Positions 50,553 through 60,373 are shown, numbered from the stretch's first letter. The stretch: DNA of 64,000 nt from Arthrobacter sp. zg-Y820 (GCF_030142155.1 NZ_CP126247.1:1798001-1862000), one strand, 5' to 3'. Made by a program: numbers and translations. Notes: generated by a model not told the origin, from the sequence alone.

Positions 50553-52474
50553 CCGCCGGACCGGACGCCCTGAATTCCGACCTGAAGTCCGTGCCGGACA
50601 CCCATCCCGGTGCCATGGACCCCGGCGCCCGCACGGGGCAGGGAGCAGCCGTTCCGCTGCCGATCGCCGGACGGCGGCAGACGCTGGCGATGCTGGACGG
50701 GCAGTTGCGCTCGATGCCTGTCCTCGCCGCCGCCGCGCTGCTGCTGTGCCTGGCTGCCGCGGGCTGCGGCCTGGCGGCGCCCTGGCTTATCGGGGCGATC
50801 ACCAACACCGTTCTGGAGGCGATGACGGCGGGCCCGGACGCTGCGGGTGCGGCGGAAGACCGGCTGATCGGGCTGGTGGCCGTCCTGGTCGCCGCCGGCG
50901 TGGCCGCGGCGGGACTGACCGCCGTGAGCGCCGCCTGTGTGTCCCGGCTGGGGCAACGCCTGCTGGCCGGCATGCGCGAAACGGCCCTCACCCGGGCGTT
51001 GGAACTGCCCGGGGAAACCGTGGAAGCGAGCGGCCACGGTGACGTGCTGAGCCGGGTGGGCGACGACGTCGCCGTCGTCAGCCAGGCCGTGACCGCGCTG
51101 CTGGCACCCTGGATCGGCGCCGTCCTCACCGTGGTGCTCACTGTTGCCGGGCTGGCCGCGCTCGACCCCAGACTGGCGCTGGCCGGGTTGTGCGCCGTTC
51201 CGGTCTACTACTTTGCGCTGCGCTGGTACCTGCCGCGCGCGGCACCCCGCTATGCCGCCGAGCGGGTCGCCTTTGCCGAACGCGCCGAGGTGGTCACGGC
51301 CTCGCTGGCCGGGGTGGCCACTCTGCAGGCCTACAGGGCGGAGGAGGCATACGCAGGAAAGATCAGCACCGCCTCGGCAAAGGCCCGCGACATTTCCCGC
51401 GGCGCTCTCTGGTTCTACACGGGCTGGAGCAAGTGGCTGAACATTGCGGAGCTTACCGGGCTGGGAATGATCCTGCTCACCGGCTTCCTGCTCTCCTCGG
51501 CCGAGATCGTCACCGTGGGAGCCGTAACGGCGGCCGCCCTGTACTTCCACCGGCTGTTCAACCCGCTGGGGATCATCATTTCCAGCTTCGACGAAATTCA
51601 GTCCGCAGCGGCCAGCCTGGCGCGCATTGCCGGCCTGGCCGGAGCGGAGGCCGGACCGGGCACAGCCAAGCGCAAGCCTGCCGGAGCACCTCAGCCTGCC
51701 GGCTCCGGGGGAGGGACGGCAACAGCGGACCTGACGGCAGCCGGGGAAGTGGCGGTGGAGAACCTCACGCACCGGTACGGCAGCACCACGGTCCTGGACA
51801 ACGTCTCGCTGACCATTGCCGATCGGGAGCACATCGCCCTGGTGGGGCCCAGCGGTGCCGGGAAATCCACGCTGGCAGCCCTGATCGCCGGGGTGCTGAC
51901 CCCGGCGGAAGGGGCCATCCGGCGCGGCCCGGCAGTCCCGAGCGGGCCGACCGGCCCGGACACAACGGCCCGGGAAACGCCGCGGACAGTGCTTGTGGCG
52001 CAGGAACCCCATGTTTTCGCCGGACCGCTGATCGACGATCTGCGGCTGGCCCGGCCGGACGCGACCGCCGCCGACGTCGACCGCGCCCTGGAACTGGTGG
52101 GCGCAGCACCCTGGGTGGCGGCCCTGGAGAGAGGAACGGCAACGGTTATCGGCGAGTCGGGCCACGCCCTGACTCCCGGGCAGGCCGCGCAGCTGGCGCT
52201 GGCCCGCGCGTGGCTGGCGGATCCGGCGGTGCTGATCCTGGATGAGGCCACGGCGGAAGCGGGCAGCGCCGAGGCCGGAGTGCTGGAAGCGGCAGCCACC
52301 GCCGTCATGCGGGGACGGACAGCAGTGGTGGTCGCACACCGCCTCACCCAGGCCGCCGCCGCCGACCGCGTGATCATGATGGACGCCGGCAGAATTCTCG
52401 AGCAGGGCAGCCACGCCGAGCTCCTGGCGCACCGCGGCGCCTACGCCGGGCTCTGGGCGGCGTGGCAGCGCTAG
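50549..52474 (+). CDS. ABC exporter half-transporter with catalytic ATP site
   Basis: The 641-residue protein has a disordered N-terminus of about 45 residues, six membrane helices, and a nucleotide domain with intact Walker A GPSGAGKST (about residue 433) and Walker B AVLILDEATAEAG. Its signature, however, is LTPGQAAQLALARAW instead of LSGGQ. This is exactly complementary to the previous protein, so one consensus and one dead site form in the heterodimer. It is likely a drug or lipid exporter. Confidence 0.92.
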   Translation: MTAGPDALNSDLKSVPDTHPGAMDPGARTGQGAAVPLPIAGRRQTLAMLDGQLRSMPVLAAAALLLCLAAAGCGLAAPWLIGAITNTVLEAMTAGPDAAGAAEDRLIGLVAVLVAAGVAAAGLTAVSAACVSRLGQRLLAGMRETALTRALELPGETVEASGHGDVLSRVGDDVAVVSQAVTALLAPWIGAVLTVVLTVAGLAALDPRLALAGLCAVPVYYFALRWYLPRAAPRYAAERVAFAERAEVVTASLAGVATLQAYRAEEAYAGKISTASAKARDISRGALWFYTGWSKWLNIAELTGLGMILLTGFLLSSAEIVTVGAVTAAALYFHRLFNPLGIIISSFDEIQSAAASLARIAGLAGAEAGPGTAKRKPAGAPQPAGSGGGTATADLTAAGEVAVENLTHRYGSTTVLDNVSLTIADREHIALVGPSGAGKSTLAALIAGVLTPAEGAIRRGPAVPSGPTGPDTTARETPRTVLVAQEPHVFAGPLIDDLRLARPDATAADVDRALELVGAAPWVAALERGTATVIGESGHALTPGQAAQLALARAWLADPAVLILDEATAEAGSAEAGVLEAAATAVMRGRTAVVVAHRLTQAAAADRVIMMDAGRILEQGSHAELLAHRGAYAGLWAAWQR

Positions 52475-52590
52475 CAGATGGAACACCCGCCGGGCGGGAT
52501 GCGCCCGCCGTCTTTGGGGTCCGGATAGGATTGCAGCTCGGGCAAGACCCGGCCCCATCCACATCCCACCGTGAACAGGATTTCTCTCTT

Positions 52591-54159
52591 TTGAGCCAAA
52601 ACCCGCCTTCCGCCGTCTCCTCGGAACCGCTGCCGCCGGAGCCGCAGCCCCCGTCCCACGCGGCGTCAGCCACGAAAACAACCGGGACAGCAGCCGGCAA
52701 AACACGCCGCGCCGGACGCGTTCCCGCCCCCGATGCACTGGATTCGCGGACCAAGACAGTGATCGCGCTCCTGCTGGTCTCGTCCTTCGTGGTCATCCTG
52801 AACGAAACCATCATGAGCGTGGCCCTGCCGCGGCTCATGGCTGACCTGAACATCACCGCCGGCACCGCCCAGTGGCTGACCACCGGTTTCATGCTCACCA
52901 TGGCCGTGGTCATTCCCGCCACCGGTTTCCTGCTGCAGCGCTTCTCCATGCGGGGCCTGTTCATGACTGCCATGTCCCTGTTCAGCACCGGAACCCTGCT
53001 GGCCGCACTGGCTCCGGGATTCGGCACGCTGCTGGCCGGCCGCGTCATCCAGGCAGGTGGAACCGCCATCATGCTGCCCCTGCTGATGACGACGGTCCTG
53101 AACGCCGTCCCCGCCCACCGGCGCGGACGCATGATGGGCACAATTTCAATCGTCATCGGGGTGGCCCCGGCCATCGGCCCCACGGTCTCGGGCATCATCC
53201 TCAGCGTTCTGGACTGGCGCTGGATGTTCTGGCTGGTCCTGCCGATCGCCCTGCTCTCCCTCGTGGTGGGCGCGCTGAAGGTCCAGAACCTCACTGAAAC
53301 CAAACGGGTGCCGTTCGACGTGCTTTCGATCGTGCTGTCCACCTTCGCGTTCGGTGGGCTGATCTTCGGCCTGAGCAGCATCGGCGAAGCCGCCGAGGGC
53401 AAGGCACTGATGCCGCTGTGGATTCCGATTACCGTCGGTGCCTTGGCGATGGCCGGATTCATCTCCCGGCAGCTGGTGCTTCAGCGCACCGACCGGGCGC
53501 TGATGGACCTGCGCACCTTTGCCAGCAAGCCCTTCGTCGTCGCCATTGTCCTGTTTGTGGTCAGCATGATGGCCCTGTTCGGCTGCCTGATTGTCCTGCC
53601 GCTGTACCTCCAGAACGTGCTGGGCCTGAGCACCCTGAACACCGGCCTGCTGCTTCTGCCGGGCGGCGCCGTGATGGCGATTCTCTCGCCGATCGTCGGC
53701 GGGCTCTTCGACAGGTTCGGTCCCCGTCCGCTGGTCATTCCCGGCGCCGTGGTCCTTAGCGCCGCCCTGTGGGGCATGACGACGCTGGACGAAGGCAGCC
53801 CCGTCGTAGTCGTGATCGTCCTTCATTGCCTGCTGAACACCGGCCTCGGGTTCATTTTCACCCCGCTCTTCACTTCGGCGCTGGGCTCACTGCATAAGTC
53901 GCTCTACTCCCACGGCAGCGCGATCATCAACACCGTGCAGCAGCTGGCCGGAGCCATCGGCACCGCGGTCTTCATCACCCTGATGACCACGGGCACCACG
54001 GCGGCACTGAGCGACGGCGTCGCTGCTGTCCCGGCCGCGGCCGCCGGCGTGCACACCGCCTTCTTCTGGGGCGCAGTCATCTCCCTGGTGGCCGTGGCAG
54101 CGTCATTCCTGGTCCGCCGGCCCACCAATGAACTGCCCGACGGCGTGGCCATCCACTAA
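52591..54159 (+). CDS. MFS transporter, DHA2 (14-helix drug:H+ antiporter) type
   Basis: I prefer TTG 52591 (LSQNPPSAV), giving 522 residues; an in-frame extension to 52462 adds sequence that looks non-coding. After a proline-rich cytoplasmic tail come about 14 helices with the DHA2 signatures LNETIMSVALPRLMADLNIT, QWLTTGFMLTMAVVIP, GRVIQAGGTAIMLPL and GPTVSGIILSVLDWRWMF. Members export antibiotics, dyes or metabolites. It ends five bases from the converging mftF gene with no terminator between. Confidence 0.9.
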   Translation: MSQNPPSAVSSEPLPPEPQPPSHAASATKTTGTAAGKTRRAGRVPAPDALDSRTKTVIALLLVSSFVVILNETIMSVALPRLMADLNITAGTAQWLTTGFMLTMAVVIPATGFLLQRFSMRGLFMTAMSLFSTGTLLAALAPGFGTLLAGRVIQAGGTAIMLPLLMTTVLNAVPAHRRGRMMGTISIVIGVAPAIGPTVSGIILSVLDWRWMFWLVLPIALLSLVVGALKVQNLTETKRVPFDVLSIVLSTFAFGGLIFGLSSIGEAAEGKALMPLWIPITVGALAMAGFISRQLVLQRTDRALMDLRTFASKPFVVAIVLFVVSMMALFGCLIVLPLYLQNVLGLSTLNTGLLLLPGGAVMAILSPIVGGLFDRFGPRPLVIPGAVVLSAALWGMTTLDEGSPVVVVIVLHCLLNTGLGFIFTPLFTSALGSLHKSLYSHGSAIINTVQQLAGAIGTAVFITLMTTGTTAALSDGVAAVPAAAAGVHTAFFWGAVISLVAVAASFLVRRPTNELPDGVAIH

Positions 54160-54164
54160 GGCGG

Positions 54165-55568
54165 TCACTGCCTCCGGCGGCCGGTGATTTCGGGCAGCAG
54201 TGCCCGCAGTGACCGGCCCCGGAGCGCGCCCAGCCACACTCCCGCACCGTAGGCCAGATCGTCGAGGCGTCGGGCGGCGGCAAAGCGGAGGAGGTCCAGG
54301 TCCGCTCCGGTGCGCAGATATTCGACGGTGGTGTCAGCCAGCGCTGCCGCCAGCACCGCCCGCCGGAGGCGGCGTGAAAGCAGGCAGCCCGCGGCGGCCA
54401 GCGGCCACCAGTGCCGCAGCAGCAGCGCCGAGGTCTGCCCCAGCGCGGCGACGGCGCCCCGCCCCGCGAGCGAAACGCCGAGAAGAATCGGATGCGGGCT
54501 GCGCCGCAGTTTGCCGGCCAGGCGAAGCGCCGTAAAGGCGGTCAGTGCTGCTGCAGCGGGCAGCGACCAGCGCCGCTGCGCCAAAAGCGCCGCAACCAGA
54601 GCGGCACTCCACGGCGAGAGAACCGCCGGAGCCACGTTGGATCCGTGCCGGAGGGCCAATTCGTGGGCTCCCGTGCCGTAAAACGCCTTCCGCACCAGCC
54701 ACGGCAGCAGTTCCCTGCGGTGCTCATGCCGCGCCGCGACGGAGGCCTCGTAGCGAACGCGCCAACCCCCGGCAACCAAGTTCCAGACCAGATCCACGTC
54801 CTCGGCGACCCGGAGTTCCGGGCTGAAGCCGGATCCCAGCGCGTCCACCCGTCCCACCAGGCAAGCGGCTGGCAACCACGACACGGGTGAGCGGGGATGA
54901 ACCAGCGAGGAACGGGTTCCCAGATCCAGCGAGGAGCGTGAATCCTCGTACCGGCAGATCCAGCCGGCGTCCGGCCCCGCGTTCCAGCCCAAGATGCGCG
55001 GCGCGGCCAGCGCCACCTGCGGATCGGCGAAGTGGCGCAGCAGCATCGGCACCGTCTGCGGATCCAGCACCATGTCCGAGTCAGCAAACACCACAAAAGG
55101 CGTCAGAACCCGGCGCAGCCCAGCATTGCGGGCGACGGCGGGTCCGCCGTTCACGGCCAACGGAACATACTGCGCACCGTGGGCGGCCGCCGTGACGGCG
55201 ACGGCGTCAGCGTCCAGGGAGGCGTCGTCGACCACTATCACCGCCTTGCCCGACCCGATGCTTTGCAGCAGTCGGTCCAGGGCTTCGGGCCGGTCCCGCA
55301 CCGGCACCACATACGTCACTAGCTCAGGATCCACATCCGGCAGCGATGCCAGTACAGGCTCCGCCATGCCAAAACCGAGCAGCTTGTCCACCAATGCCCG
55401 GGAACGCCGGTCCACCACCGTCAACTCCCGGTCCGCCAGCAGCGTCTGGGCCGCAGGGCCCAAAAACAGCACCCGGAGCGGGGCGCCTCCAGTCAGGACG
55501 GTTCCCCGGCCGCTGACCCGGACACCCCCGGCCAGCCGCACCCGGAACCCCGGCGGCAGCGCGGTCAT
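54165..55568 (-). CDS. mftF: mycofactocin glycosyltransferase MftF
   Basis: ATG at 55568 overlaps the mftE stop (ATGA) and gives 467 residues. It is a GT2 enzyme: VTYVVPVRDRPEALDRLL, AVIVVDDASLDADA, GGPAVARNAGL, the metal-binding VFADSDMVLDP, and AEDVDLVWNLV. These precede C-terminal hydrophobic helices that probably attach it to the membrane. MftF adds a beta-1,4-glucose chain to premycofactocin, the last known tailoring step. Length and order after mftE match known mft clusters. Confidence 0.92.
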   Translation of the reverse strand: MTALPPGFRVRLAGGVRVSGRGTVLTGGAPLRVLFLGPAAQTLLADRELTVVDRRSRALVDKLLGFGMAEPVLASLPDVDPELVTYVVPVRDRPEALDRLLQSIGSGKAVIVVDDASLDADAVAVTAAAHGAQYVPLAVNGGPAVARNAGLRRVLTPFVVFADSDMVLDPQTVPMLLRHFADPQVALAAPRILGWNAGPDAGWICRYEDSRSSLDLGTRSSLVHPRSPVSWLPAACLVGRVDALGSGFSPELRVAEDVDLVWNLVAGGWRVRYEASVAARHEHRRELLPWLVRKAFYGTGAHELALRHGSNVAPAVLSPWSAALVAALLAQRRWSLPAAAALTAFTALRLAGKLRRSPHPILLGVSLAGRGAVAALGQTSALLLRHWWPLAAAGCLLSRRLRRAVLAAALADTTVEYLRTGADLDLLRFAAARRLDDLAYGAGVWLGALRGRSLRALLPEITGRRRQ

Positions 55569-56308
55569 ATGGCCGCTCCGGCGGACTGCAGGCAGCCGTG
55601 CCGGTCCGCCGCTCCCGCCATCCGCGCCAGCACCGAGGCCACGGCACCATGCAGCAGGTCGGCGCCCTCCGCCGCGGAGGCGCCCTCGGGATTGCCCAGG
55701 ATCCCCGACGCTGACACCGCAGCCACCCCGCCGGCGGCCATGGCCGGCATTAGGTCGGCGAGGGCTGCGGTATTGCCCCGGACAGCCCTTCCGGTGTCCA
55801 CGGACTCCGGAACCAGATGCAGCATCAGCGAGGTCTCGGTCCGTCCGGCGTGCGCGTCGACGGCGCCGGCCAGGCAGGGAACCCAGCTGACAGTGTGCCC
55901 TTCTCCGGTCAGCCGGGTAACGGCGCGGGCCAGGGCGGTGGTGTTGCCGCCGTGCGCATTCACGAAAATGATGCGCCCGGCCCAAGTGGACAGTGACCGC
56001 ACCAGCTCAATCACCACGCTTTGCAGGGCGTCAGTGCCCAACGACACAGTGCCGGGAAACTGCTGGTGCTCGCCACTGGCGCCGTAGGGCAGGGCAGGAG
56101 CGACGACGACGCGGCCCTGGCGCTTCTGCCCGCCCAGTTCGGCGGCCACGCCCCGGGCCACGGCTGCCGCAATGACGGTGTCGGTATCCAGCGGCAGATG
56201 CGGGCCGTGCTGCTCGGTGGACCCCGCCGGAATCAGCACCGTGGCGCCACCGGGCACATCCGGCCAGGGCAGCGCCGCCAGCTCTTCCGGAAGATGGACC
56301 TCCTGCAT
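55565..56308 (-). CDS. mftE: mycofactocin precursor peptide peptidase MftE
   Basis: This 247-residue creatininase-family metallopeptidase has IPAGSTEQHGPHLPLDTDT, VVVAPALPYGASGEHQQFPG, FVNAHGGNTTAL and AHAGRTETSLML, carrying the His, Asp and Glu metal ligands. MftE releases the modified C-terminal Val-Tyr core from MftA after MftC has acted. The gene abuts mftD (start directly before the mftD stop) and overlaps mftF, so the three are one translational unit. Confidence 0.93.
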   Translation of the reverse strand: MQEVHLPEELAALPWPDVPGGATVLIPAGSTEQHGPHLPLDTDTVIAAAVARGVAAELGGQKRQGRVVVAPALPYGASGEHQQFPGTVSLGTDALQSVVIELVRSLSTWAGRIIFVNAHGGNTTALARAVTRLTGEGHTVSWVPCLAGAVDAHAGRTETSLMLHLVPESVDTGRAVRGNTAALADLMPAMAAGGVAAVSASGILGNPEGASAAEGADLLHGAVASVLARMAGAADRHGCLQSAGAAI

Positions 56309-57505
56309 TCAGGGCTCCCGGACCGGCAGCGACATCCCCAATGCGCGGGTGAACCCCGGCGGGATGACCAAGTCCCGGGTGCTGAGTTCGTGGATCGAGG
56401 AATGGCCCAGCCCGCGCAGCGCAGAATCCAGCCCGCCGTGCAGGATTTCCAGGACATTCTCCACGCCGATTTGCCCGTTCGCAGCCAGCCCCCAGAGGTA
56501 AGCGCGGCCAATCATCACGGCCCGCGCGCCCAGGGCCAGAGCCTTGGCGACGTCGGACCCGCGCCGGATTCCGCCGTCGAGCAGTACCTCCACTTGGTCG
56601 CCGACAGCCTCGGCGACCGAGGGAAGGAGCCGGATCGTCGCCGGAGTGCCGTCGAGGTTGTTGCCTCCGTGGTTGGACACGGAGAGCGCGCTGACGCCGA
56701 TATCCACGGCCCGGCGCGCGTCATCAACCCGGGAGACGCCCTTGAGCATGAACGGTCCGCCCCACGCCTCCCGCAGCCAGGCGACATCCTCCCATGTGGG
56801 AGGGGGAGTCTGCATCCACTCGCCGTAGGCGCCGAAAAATGTGGGTGCCGCACCCCCGGGCGGTGTGACGTTCGGCGCGGTAAGGTCCGGTACCCGGCCT
56901 GATTTGGCGAAGTCCAGCAGCCAGCGTGGATGGGGCAGGACTTCAGGAGCGAGCCGTGCCATTGCCTTAACGGTCATCTTCTCTGGGATAACCGGGCTGC
57001 CCCAGTCGCGTCCGTTGGAGAAGGACCAGTCCAGGGTGGAAATCAGGCCGGTGGCACCGGCGGCCCTGGCCCGTTCCATCCGCTGCAGCATCACCTCCCG
57101 CGTGCCGCTCCAATACATCTGGAAGAACAGCTGCGAACCGGCGGCAGCCACCTCCTCCACCGGTTTGCTGGCAAAAGAACTGAGGCTCATGACGGTGCCC
57201 CGGGCGGCGGCGGCCCGTGCCACCGCCACCTCGCCGTCCGGATGCACCGCCTGCACACCGGTGGGGGAGATAATCACCGGCAGGGAGATTTGGTGGCCCA
57301 TGACCGTGGTGGAGAGGTCTCGCTTGGCGGTCTGGCCGACCACATGCGGAGCGAACCCCAGTTCGGAGTAAGCGGCAATGTTGTCATCAACGGTCACCCC
57401 GCGTTCGGACCCGGCCACCAGGGCACCGTAAACGGACTTTGGGAGCCTTCTTTTGGCGCGCCGCTGCGCTTCGGCAACAGTTTCAAACCATGGGTTCCTG
57501 AACAT
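56309..57505 (-). CDS. mftD: pre-mycofactocin synthase MftD
   Basis: This 398-residue FMN enzyme of the lactate/glycolate oxidase family has VYGALVAGSERGVTVDDN, ISPTGVQAVHPDGE, FQMYWSG, LKGVSRVDDARRA, ALSVSNHGGNNLDGTPA (catalytic His) and VLLDGGIRRGSDV. MftD oxidatively deaminates the cyclised peptide core to give the redox-active quinone-like premycofactocin. Upstream (57506-57592) is a short GGGCAGGG-repeat spacer and then the VWA gene on the same strand. Confidence 0.93.
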   Translation of the reverse strand: MFRNPWFETVAEAQRRAKRRLPKSVYGALVAGSERGVTVDDNIAAYSELGFAPHVVGQTAKRDLSTTVMGHQISLPVIISPTGVQAVHPDGEVAVARAAAARGTVMSLSSFASKPVEEVAAAGSQLFFQMYWSGTREVMLQRMERARAAGATGLISTLDWSFSNGRDWGSPVIPEKMTVKAMARLAPEVLPHPRWLLDFAKSGRVPDLTAPNVTPPGGAAPTFFGAYGEWMQTPPPTWEDVAWLREAWGGPFMLKGVSRVDDARRAVDIGVSALSVSNHGGNNLDGTPATIRLLPSVAEAVGDQVEVLLDGGIRRGSDVAKALALGARAVMIGRAYLWGLAANGQIGVENVLEILHGGLDSALRGLGHSSIHELSTRDLVIPPGFTRALGMSLPVREP

Positions 57506-57592
57506 GGCATTTCCTTCCTTCGGTGAGACTGGGCAGGGCTGGGGCGGAACTGGGCAGGGCAGGGGCGCCGCGGGAAACGGGTTCCGTGGCTC

Positions 57593-58576
57593 TCATGTGC
57601 GGAACACCGCGCTGATGGCGGGGGCAATGTCCCGGTAGTTGCGGATGGTGCGGGGGGTACCGCGGCCCGCCTGGGCCAGTTCCCGGCCCAGAGCGACGTC
57701 CGTCTCGGCGCTGATGTCGATCAGCACGTCAAGCCGTGGCAGCCGGGTTGCGGCCAGTCGCGGATCGGGGCCGGCATTGTGGACGCAATCCGAGAGCAGC
57801 AGTACACGAGCGTCCCGGACCGGTTGCCGGGCCAGTTCCCGATGTGCGAGCTCGAGCGGAAAACTGACGTTCGTCAGTCCCCGCGCCGGCATCCGCAGCA
57901 GGGTATCCACCAGCTCCAGAGGCTTCAGTTCACCGCCCAAGGGCAGCAGCAATGCGGCATCGGACCAGAAAGCAATCACGGCCAGCGCATCCCGGTGCAG
58001 CTCGGACGCCAGCGCACCGACGGCGGCAGCCATCGTCTGCAGCCGCTCACCTTTCATTGAGCCGGACACATCGACCGCCAGCACCACGCTGCGGCGGGTC
58101 CGGATCCGGTCCCGGACCACAATGTCTTCATCCTCCGGCACTGGCCGTTCCGCCAGCACCTCCAGGGTCCGGTCCAGATCGATCTCGTCGGTGCCGCCGC
58201 GGTAGGGCAGGCTGGCCAGCACCCCGCCGCCCCGGTGCCTTGTGGAGGTACGACGCGGCCGAGGCACCGACAAAAGCGCGGCGATCTGCCGTACCCGTGC
58301 ACGCACTGCCGGATCCACCGGAGCGTCCGAAATCCCGGCTGCCACCAGGGCGGCCGACTCATCGGTAAAGCCCGGGCGTGACGTCCCCGGCGGAGGAGCA
58401 GCGCCCGGAACCCGACGGCGGGAAGAGGCCGGGCGGATGACGACACCGCTGCCGCCGCTGGGCGCCGGTTCAAACACGGTGGGCTCCTCGGTCAGCTGCT
58501 TCGGCGTCCGGCGCAGCGGAGTGCGGCTTTGAGACTGCCGGGAGGTGCGCCGGACCACCGGCGAATCGGCTGCCAC
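57593..58576 (-). CDS. VWA domain protein (CoxE-like), partner of the MoxR ATPase
   Basis: The 327-residue protein (GTG start) has a basic, Pro/Arg-rich N-terminal half, possibly disordered, followed from about residue 160 by a von Willebrand A domain. The MIDAS motif is intact: VLAVDVSGSMKGERLQ, a Thr in GLTNVSFPLE, and LLLSDCVHNAGPDP. MoxR-VWA pairs act as chaperones that load cofactors or metals into enzymes, for example CoxD/CoxE for Mo-CO dehydrogenase. Here it starts six bases after the ATPase and precedes mftD, so I infer maturation of a mycofactocin-linked dehydrogenase. Confidence 0.85.
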   Translation of the reverse strand: MAADSPVVRRTSRQSQSRTPLRRTPKQLTEEPTVFEPAPSGGSGVVIRPASSRRRVPGAAPPPGTSRPGFTDESAALVAAGISDAPVDPAVRARVRQIAALLSVPRPRRTSTRHRGGGVLASLPYRGGTDEIDLDRTLEVLAERPVPEDEDIVVRDRIRTRRSVVLAVDVSGSMKGERLQTMAAAVGALASELHRDALAVIAFWSDAALLLPLGGELKPLELVDTLLRMPARGLTNVSFPLELAHRELARQPVRDARVLLLSDCVHNAGPDPRLAATRLPRLDVLIDISAETDVALGRELAQAGRGTPRTIRNYRDIAPAISAVFRT

Positions 58577-58582
58577 TTCTCT

Positions 58583-59494
58583 TCATCCGGGTGCTGCCGC
58601 TGCCGGGTTGAGGATGAAGTGGTCCTCCCAGATCTCCCGGAGTACGCGTTCCGGTGTGCTGTCGGCGGCTTCGTCCAGATGGATCCGGCCGGAGAGCGAG
58701 ACAACCATGGCGTCGTAAACCATGCTTTGGTAGCCCTCGGTCCCGGCACCCGGGACTCCGCGCAGGCTTGCCAGCTGCAGGGCTACCAGCACGCAGTCGA
58801 TGGCTCCACGCACGCTGGAGCCCTGCCGGACATCCGGATGCACGCGCGTGGCCCGGGTGACGGCCACTGCGTCAGTGGTCAATGCACGGCCCAGCGGCCC
58901 GTTCGCCTCGGTACGCAGCGCAACAATGCCGCGCTCGGCGTCGTCGTCCTGGTAGCCGATGGAAAGTCGGTTCAGGCGGTCATGCACCGAGGTGGACAGC
59001 CGGGTGGTGCCCATGTTGTCGTAGGGGTTCATAGAGGCGATCACGCGGAAGGTTGGGCGCGCGGTGATGCTGCCCACCCGCGGAACCGCTATGGAGCGGT
59101 CGGCCATCGCGGTCAGCAGGGTGTTCAGAGTGTCCTCCGGGGCACGGTTGAACTCCTCGATGTAGAGGAACCCGCCTGTCTGCATGGCTTCCACCAACGG
59201 TCCGGCGACAAAGTTGTCGGCGCTGTAGTCCTCGCGGAGCACCCGTGCGGGGTTGTGGTGGCCCACTAGTTTGGCGGGGGTGAGGTCGGCGTTGCCCTCG
59301 ACGAAAAGCAGCGGAATGCCCCATTCCCGGGTGATGGCCCGGAGCATGGTGGTCTTGCTGGTTCCCGGGGGGCCCTCCAACACGATGTCCCGGCCGGCTG
59401 CGACGGCCGCGAGGGTCAATTCCAGCTCCCGCTCGCGGCCGACGAGGTGCGCGGCGATCCGGTCCCGGGTGTCGGAGATTTCCATTGCTTGCAC
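58583..59494 (-). CDS. MoxR-type AAA+ ATPase
   Basis: GTG at 59494 is preceded by AAAGGAA; an ATG nine bases on is also possible. The 303 residues include Walker A LEGPPGTSKTTMLRA (Ser in place of the usual Gly before Lys), Walker B GFLYIEEFNRAPEDTLNTLL, and sensor 1 VIASMNPYDNMGTT. The dual Glu and the FNRAP/NPYD motifs are typical of the MoxR family (CoxD/NorQ-like). It is coupled to the VWA gene and follows the dehydrogenase genes by 26 bases. Confidence 0.88.
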   Translation of the reverse strand: MQAMEISDTRDRIAAHLVGRERELELTLAAVAAGRDIVLEGPPGTSKTTMLRAITREWGIPLLFVEGNADLTPAKLVGHHNPARVLREDYSADNFVAGPLVEAMQTGGFLYIEEFNRAPEDTLNTLLTAMADRSIAVPRVGSITARPTFRVIASMNPYDNMGTTRLSTSVHDRLNRLSIGYQDDDAERGIVALRTEANGPLGRALTTDAVAVTRATRVHPDVRQGSSVRGAIDCVLVALQLASLRGVPGAGTEGYQSMVYDAMVVSLSGRIHLDEAADSTPERVLREIWEDHFILNPAAAAPG

Positions 59495-59520
59495 TGGGAG
59501 TTCCTTTCGCTCCGGCTGCT

Positions 59521-60360
59521 TTAGCGGACGGCCCCGCCGGCGTCGACGGGGATTTGGCCACCGGTGACGTAGAAGGACTGGTCGGAAGCCAGCCATGCGA
59601 CGGCGTTGGACACATGTTCGGGCTCGATCCAGGCCTTGCCCATCGGATTGGTGCCGGCGAAGGCCGCCTCGGCATCCGCAGCCTGCGGATCGTCCAACTC
59701 GGGCCGGAACAGCTGGTAGGTCTTCCGGTTCTTCACCATCAGGGTGTCGACGGAGTTCGGATGGATGGTGTTGACCCGGATTCCCAGCGGGCCGAGCTCG
59801 TTGGCCAGCGACTTCATCAGGCCCACCACGGCGTGCTTGGTGGTGGTGTATGCGGCAACGTTTGCCAGTCCCTTGAACCCGGCGAGGGATGAAATGATGA
59901 CCACCGATCCGCCGGCGCCCGAAGCGATCAGGTGTTCGGCGGCGGCCTTGTAGGTGTGCCAGACGCCGGTGACGTTGATGTCCATGAGGTCCTGCCAGGA
60001 CTGCTCGTCAACCTTGTGCGTGTCAGGGCCGAAGGTAAAAATCCCGGCGTTGGCCACTACGATGTCCAGCCGGCCCAGCTGCGCCACTCCCTGATTGACT
60101 GCCGCCGTCAGCGCCTCGATGTCCCGGACATCCGCTTCCATTGCCACGATCCGGCGGTCCAGGGCCTCGACCTGCCGGACGGTCTCCTTCAGGTCCTCCG
60201 GAGTGGCCGGCGGATAGAAATCGGTGACGCTGTCCACCGGGCCGCAGAGATCGACGGCGATGATGTCGGCGCCCTCCCGGGCCAGCCGGAGCGCGTGGCT
60301 GCGGCCCTGCCCGCGGGCAGCACCGGTGATGAATGCGACTTTTCCTTCAAGGGTTCCCAT
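59521..60360 (-). CDS. mycofactocin-dependent SDR family oxidoreductase 1
   Basis: The 279-residue short-chain dehydrogenase has the cofactor motif [19 protein letters not shown] and the mycofactocin-type insertion after beta-2 (DLCGPVDSVTDFYPPATPED). NAG is in VVANAGIF, the active Ser in VIISSLAG and YTTTKHA supplies Tyr and Lys. SDRs with GQGRSHA and this insertion hold NAD tightly and pass electrons to mycofactocin. AGGAAAGGAAAC precedes the ATG, and a CTGGTG repeat lies just upstream. It probably oxidises an alcohol of unknown identity. Confidence 0.88.
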   Translation of the reverse strand: MGTLEGKVAFITGAARGQGRSHALRLAREGADIIAVDLCGPVDSVTDFYPPATPEDLKETVRQVEALDRRIVAMEADVRDIEALTAAVNQGVAQLGRLDIVVANAGIFTFGPDTHKVDEQSWQDLMDINVTGVWHTYKAAAEHLIASGAGGSVVIISSLAGFKGLANVAAYTTTKHAVVGLMKSLANELGPLGIRVNTIHPNSVDTLMVKNRKTYQLFRPELDDPQAADAEAAFAGTNPMGKAWIEPEHVSNAVAWLASDQSFYVTGGQIPVDAGGAVR

Positions 60361-60373
60361 GGTGTTTCCTTTC

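Noticed and set aside
50528..52738. A 736-codon minus-strand frame opposite the ABC exporter
   Set aside because: No domain motifs and biased composition; the plus strand has complete membrane and nucleotide-binding domains.
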